Shown here: piece by piece, positions 63,889 through 64,000 of the stretch
Numbering within the stretch: position 1 is the first letter of the stretch
Layout: every line of letters begins with the position of its first letter
NCBI GenBank assembly: GCA_013288015.1
Contig: JABDCR010000005.1
Span: 1 to 64,000, forward strand
DNA: 64,000 nucleotides
From: Bacteroidota bacterium
GTDB taxonomy: Bacteria; Bacteroidota; Bacteroidia; B-17B0; Aurantibacillaceae
Direction of reading: 5' to 3'
Program-made: the position numbers and the translations under genes
The notes under the pieces: model-generated
What the model was told of the DNA's origin: nothing
The model's input: the letters and a program-made list of their open reading frames with translations, nothing else
Databases searched by the model: none

Positions 63889-64000
63889 AGTTTATTAGCA
63901 CAATAATAATTCTTTTTATTAAAAAGTTAAGAAAAGTAAATAATAAAATAACCTTAAGTAGTGGTTTCTAGTACTATAAGTTTTTTAATGAGGATAAAAT

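Overview
The window looks like a chromosomal segment of an AT-rich Bacteroidota bacterium. The signs are two giant Ig-like/SprB-repeat surface proteins ending in gliding-motility-type (CHU_C) C-termini, a protein with a type IX secretion type A tail, TAnnTTTG-type promoters, and several families common in this phylum (DUF6496, DUF6799, YXWGXW repeat, an aminotransferase-GNAT fusion). No rRNA, tRNA or CRISPR array was seen. All identifications come from reading the sequence and recalling families; no database search was run.

Layout. 1-3600: a TPR membrane protein and a DUF4419 protein, set among three copies of a repeated inverted-repeat promoter element. 3600-8200: a MarR regulator divergent from a tripartite HlyD/DHA2/TolC efflux operon. 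8200-21400: two giant adhesin-like proteins sharing a conserved 5' leader, with a decayed adhesin fragment at the end. 21400-25000: a tandem pair of candidate small RNAs, small envelope proteins, a single-domain response regulator, a trypsin-like protease and another candidate structured RNA with a strong terminator. 25000-36500: a hemerythrin-like protein, a PLP-enzyme/acetyltransferase fusion flanked by two paralogous STAS-like proteins, many small genes (five under 60 codons), a T9SS-secreted protein, and tandem promoter-hairpin units. 36600-38900: an MlaE-MlaF-MlaD lipid transport operon. 38900-44800: stress genes (oxidoreductase, Hsp20, universal stress protein, CBS protein). 44250-48600: a polyhydroxyalkanoate (PHA) module with two phasin-like proteins, an SDR reductase and a PHA synthase. 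48600-52700: a pyruvate-oxidase-like enzyme overlapping an aconitase gene. 52600-53200: two disordered charged proteins. 53400-63900: a two-component signalling cluster around a 2232-residue cytosolic poly-HAMP hybrid kinase, interrupted by an IS1595-type element.

Most notable. (1) The IS (61697-63471) has 26-bp perfect terminal inverted repeats and an 8-bp target duplication, and carries a retropepsin-like aspartic protease as cargo beside its transposase. (2) The giant kinase has twelve 92-residue HAMP-type repeats, GAF, HisKA, HATPase and three receiver domains. (3) Two adjacent candidate small RNAs near 21.6-21.9 kb share promoter, layout and a covarying hairpin. (4) A recurring TGGYAYANNATTT element, resembling a sigma-54 -24 box, lies before several stress, PHA and signalling genes and before candidate RNAs, which suggests a shared regulon.
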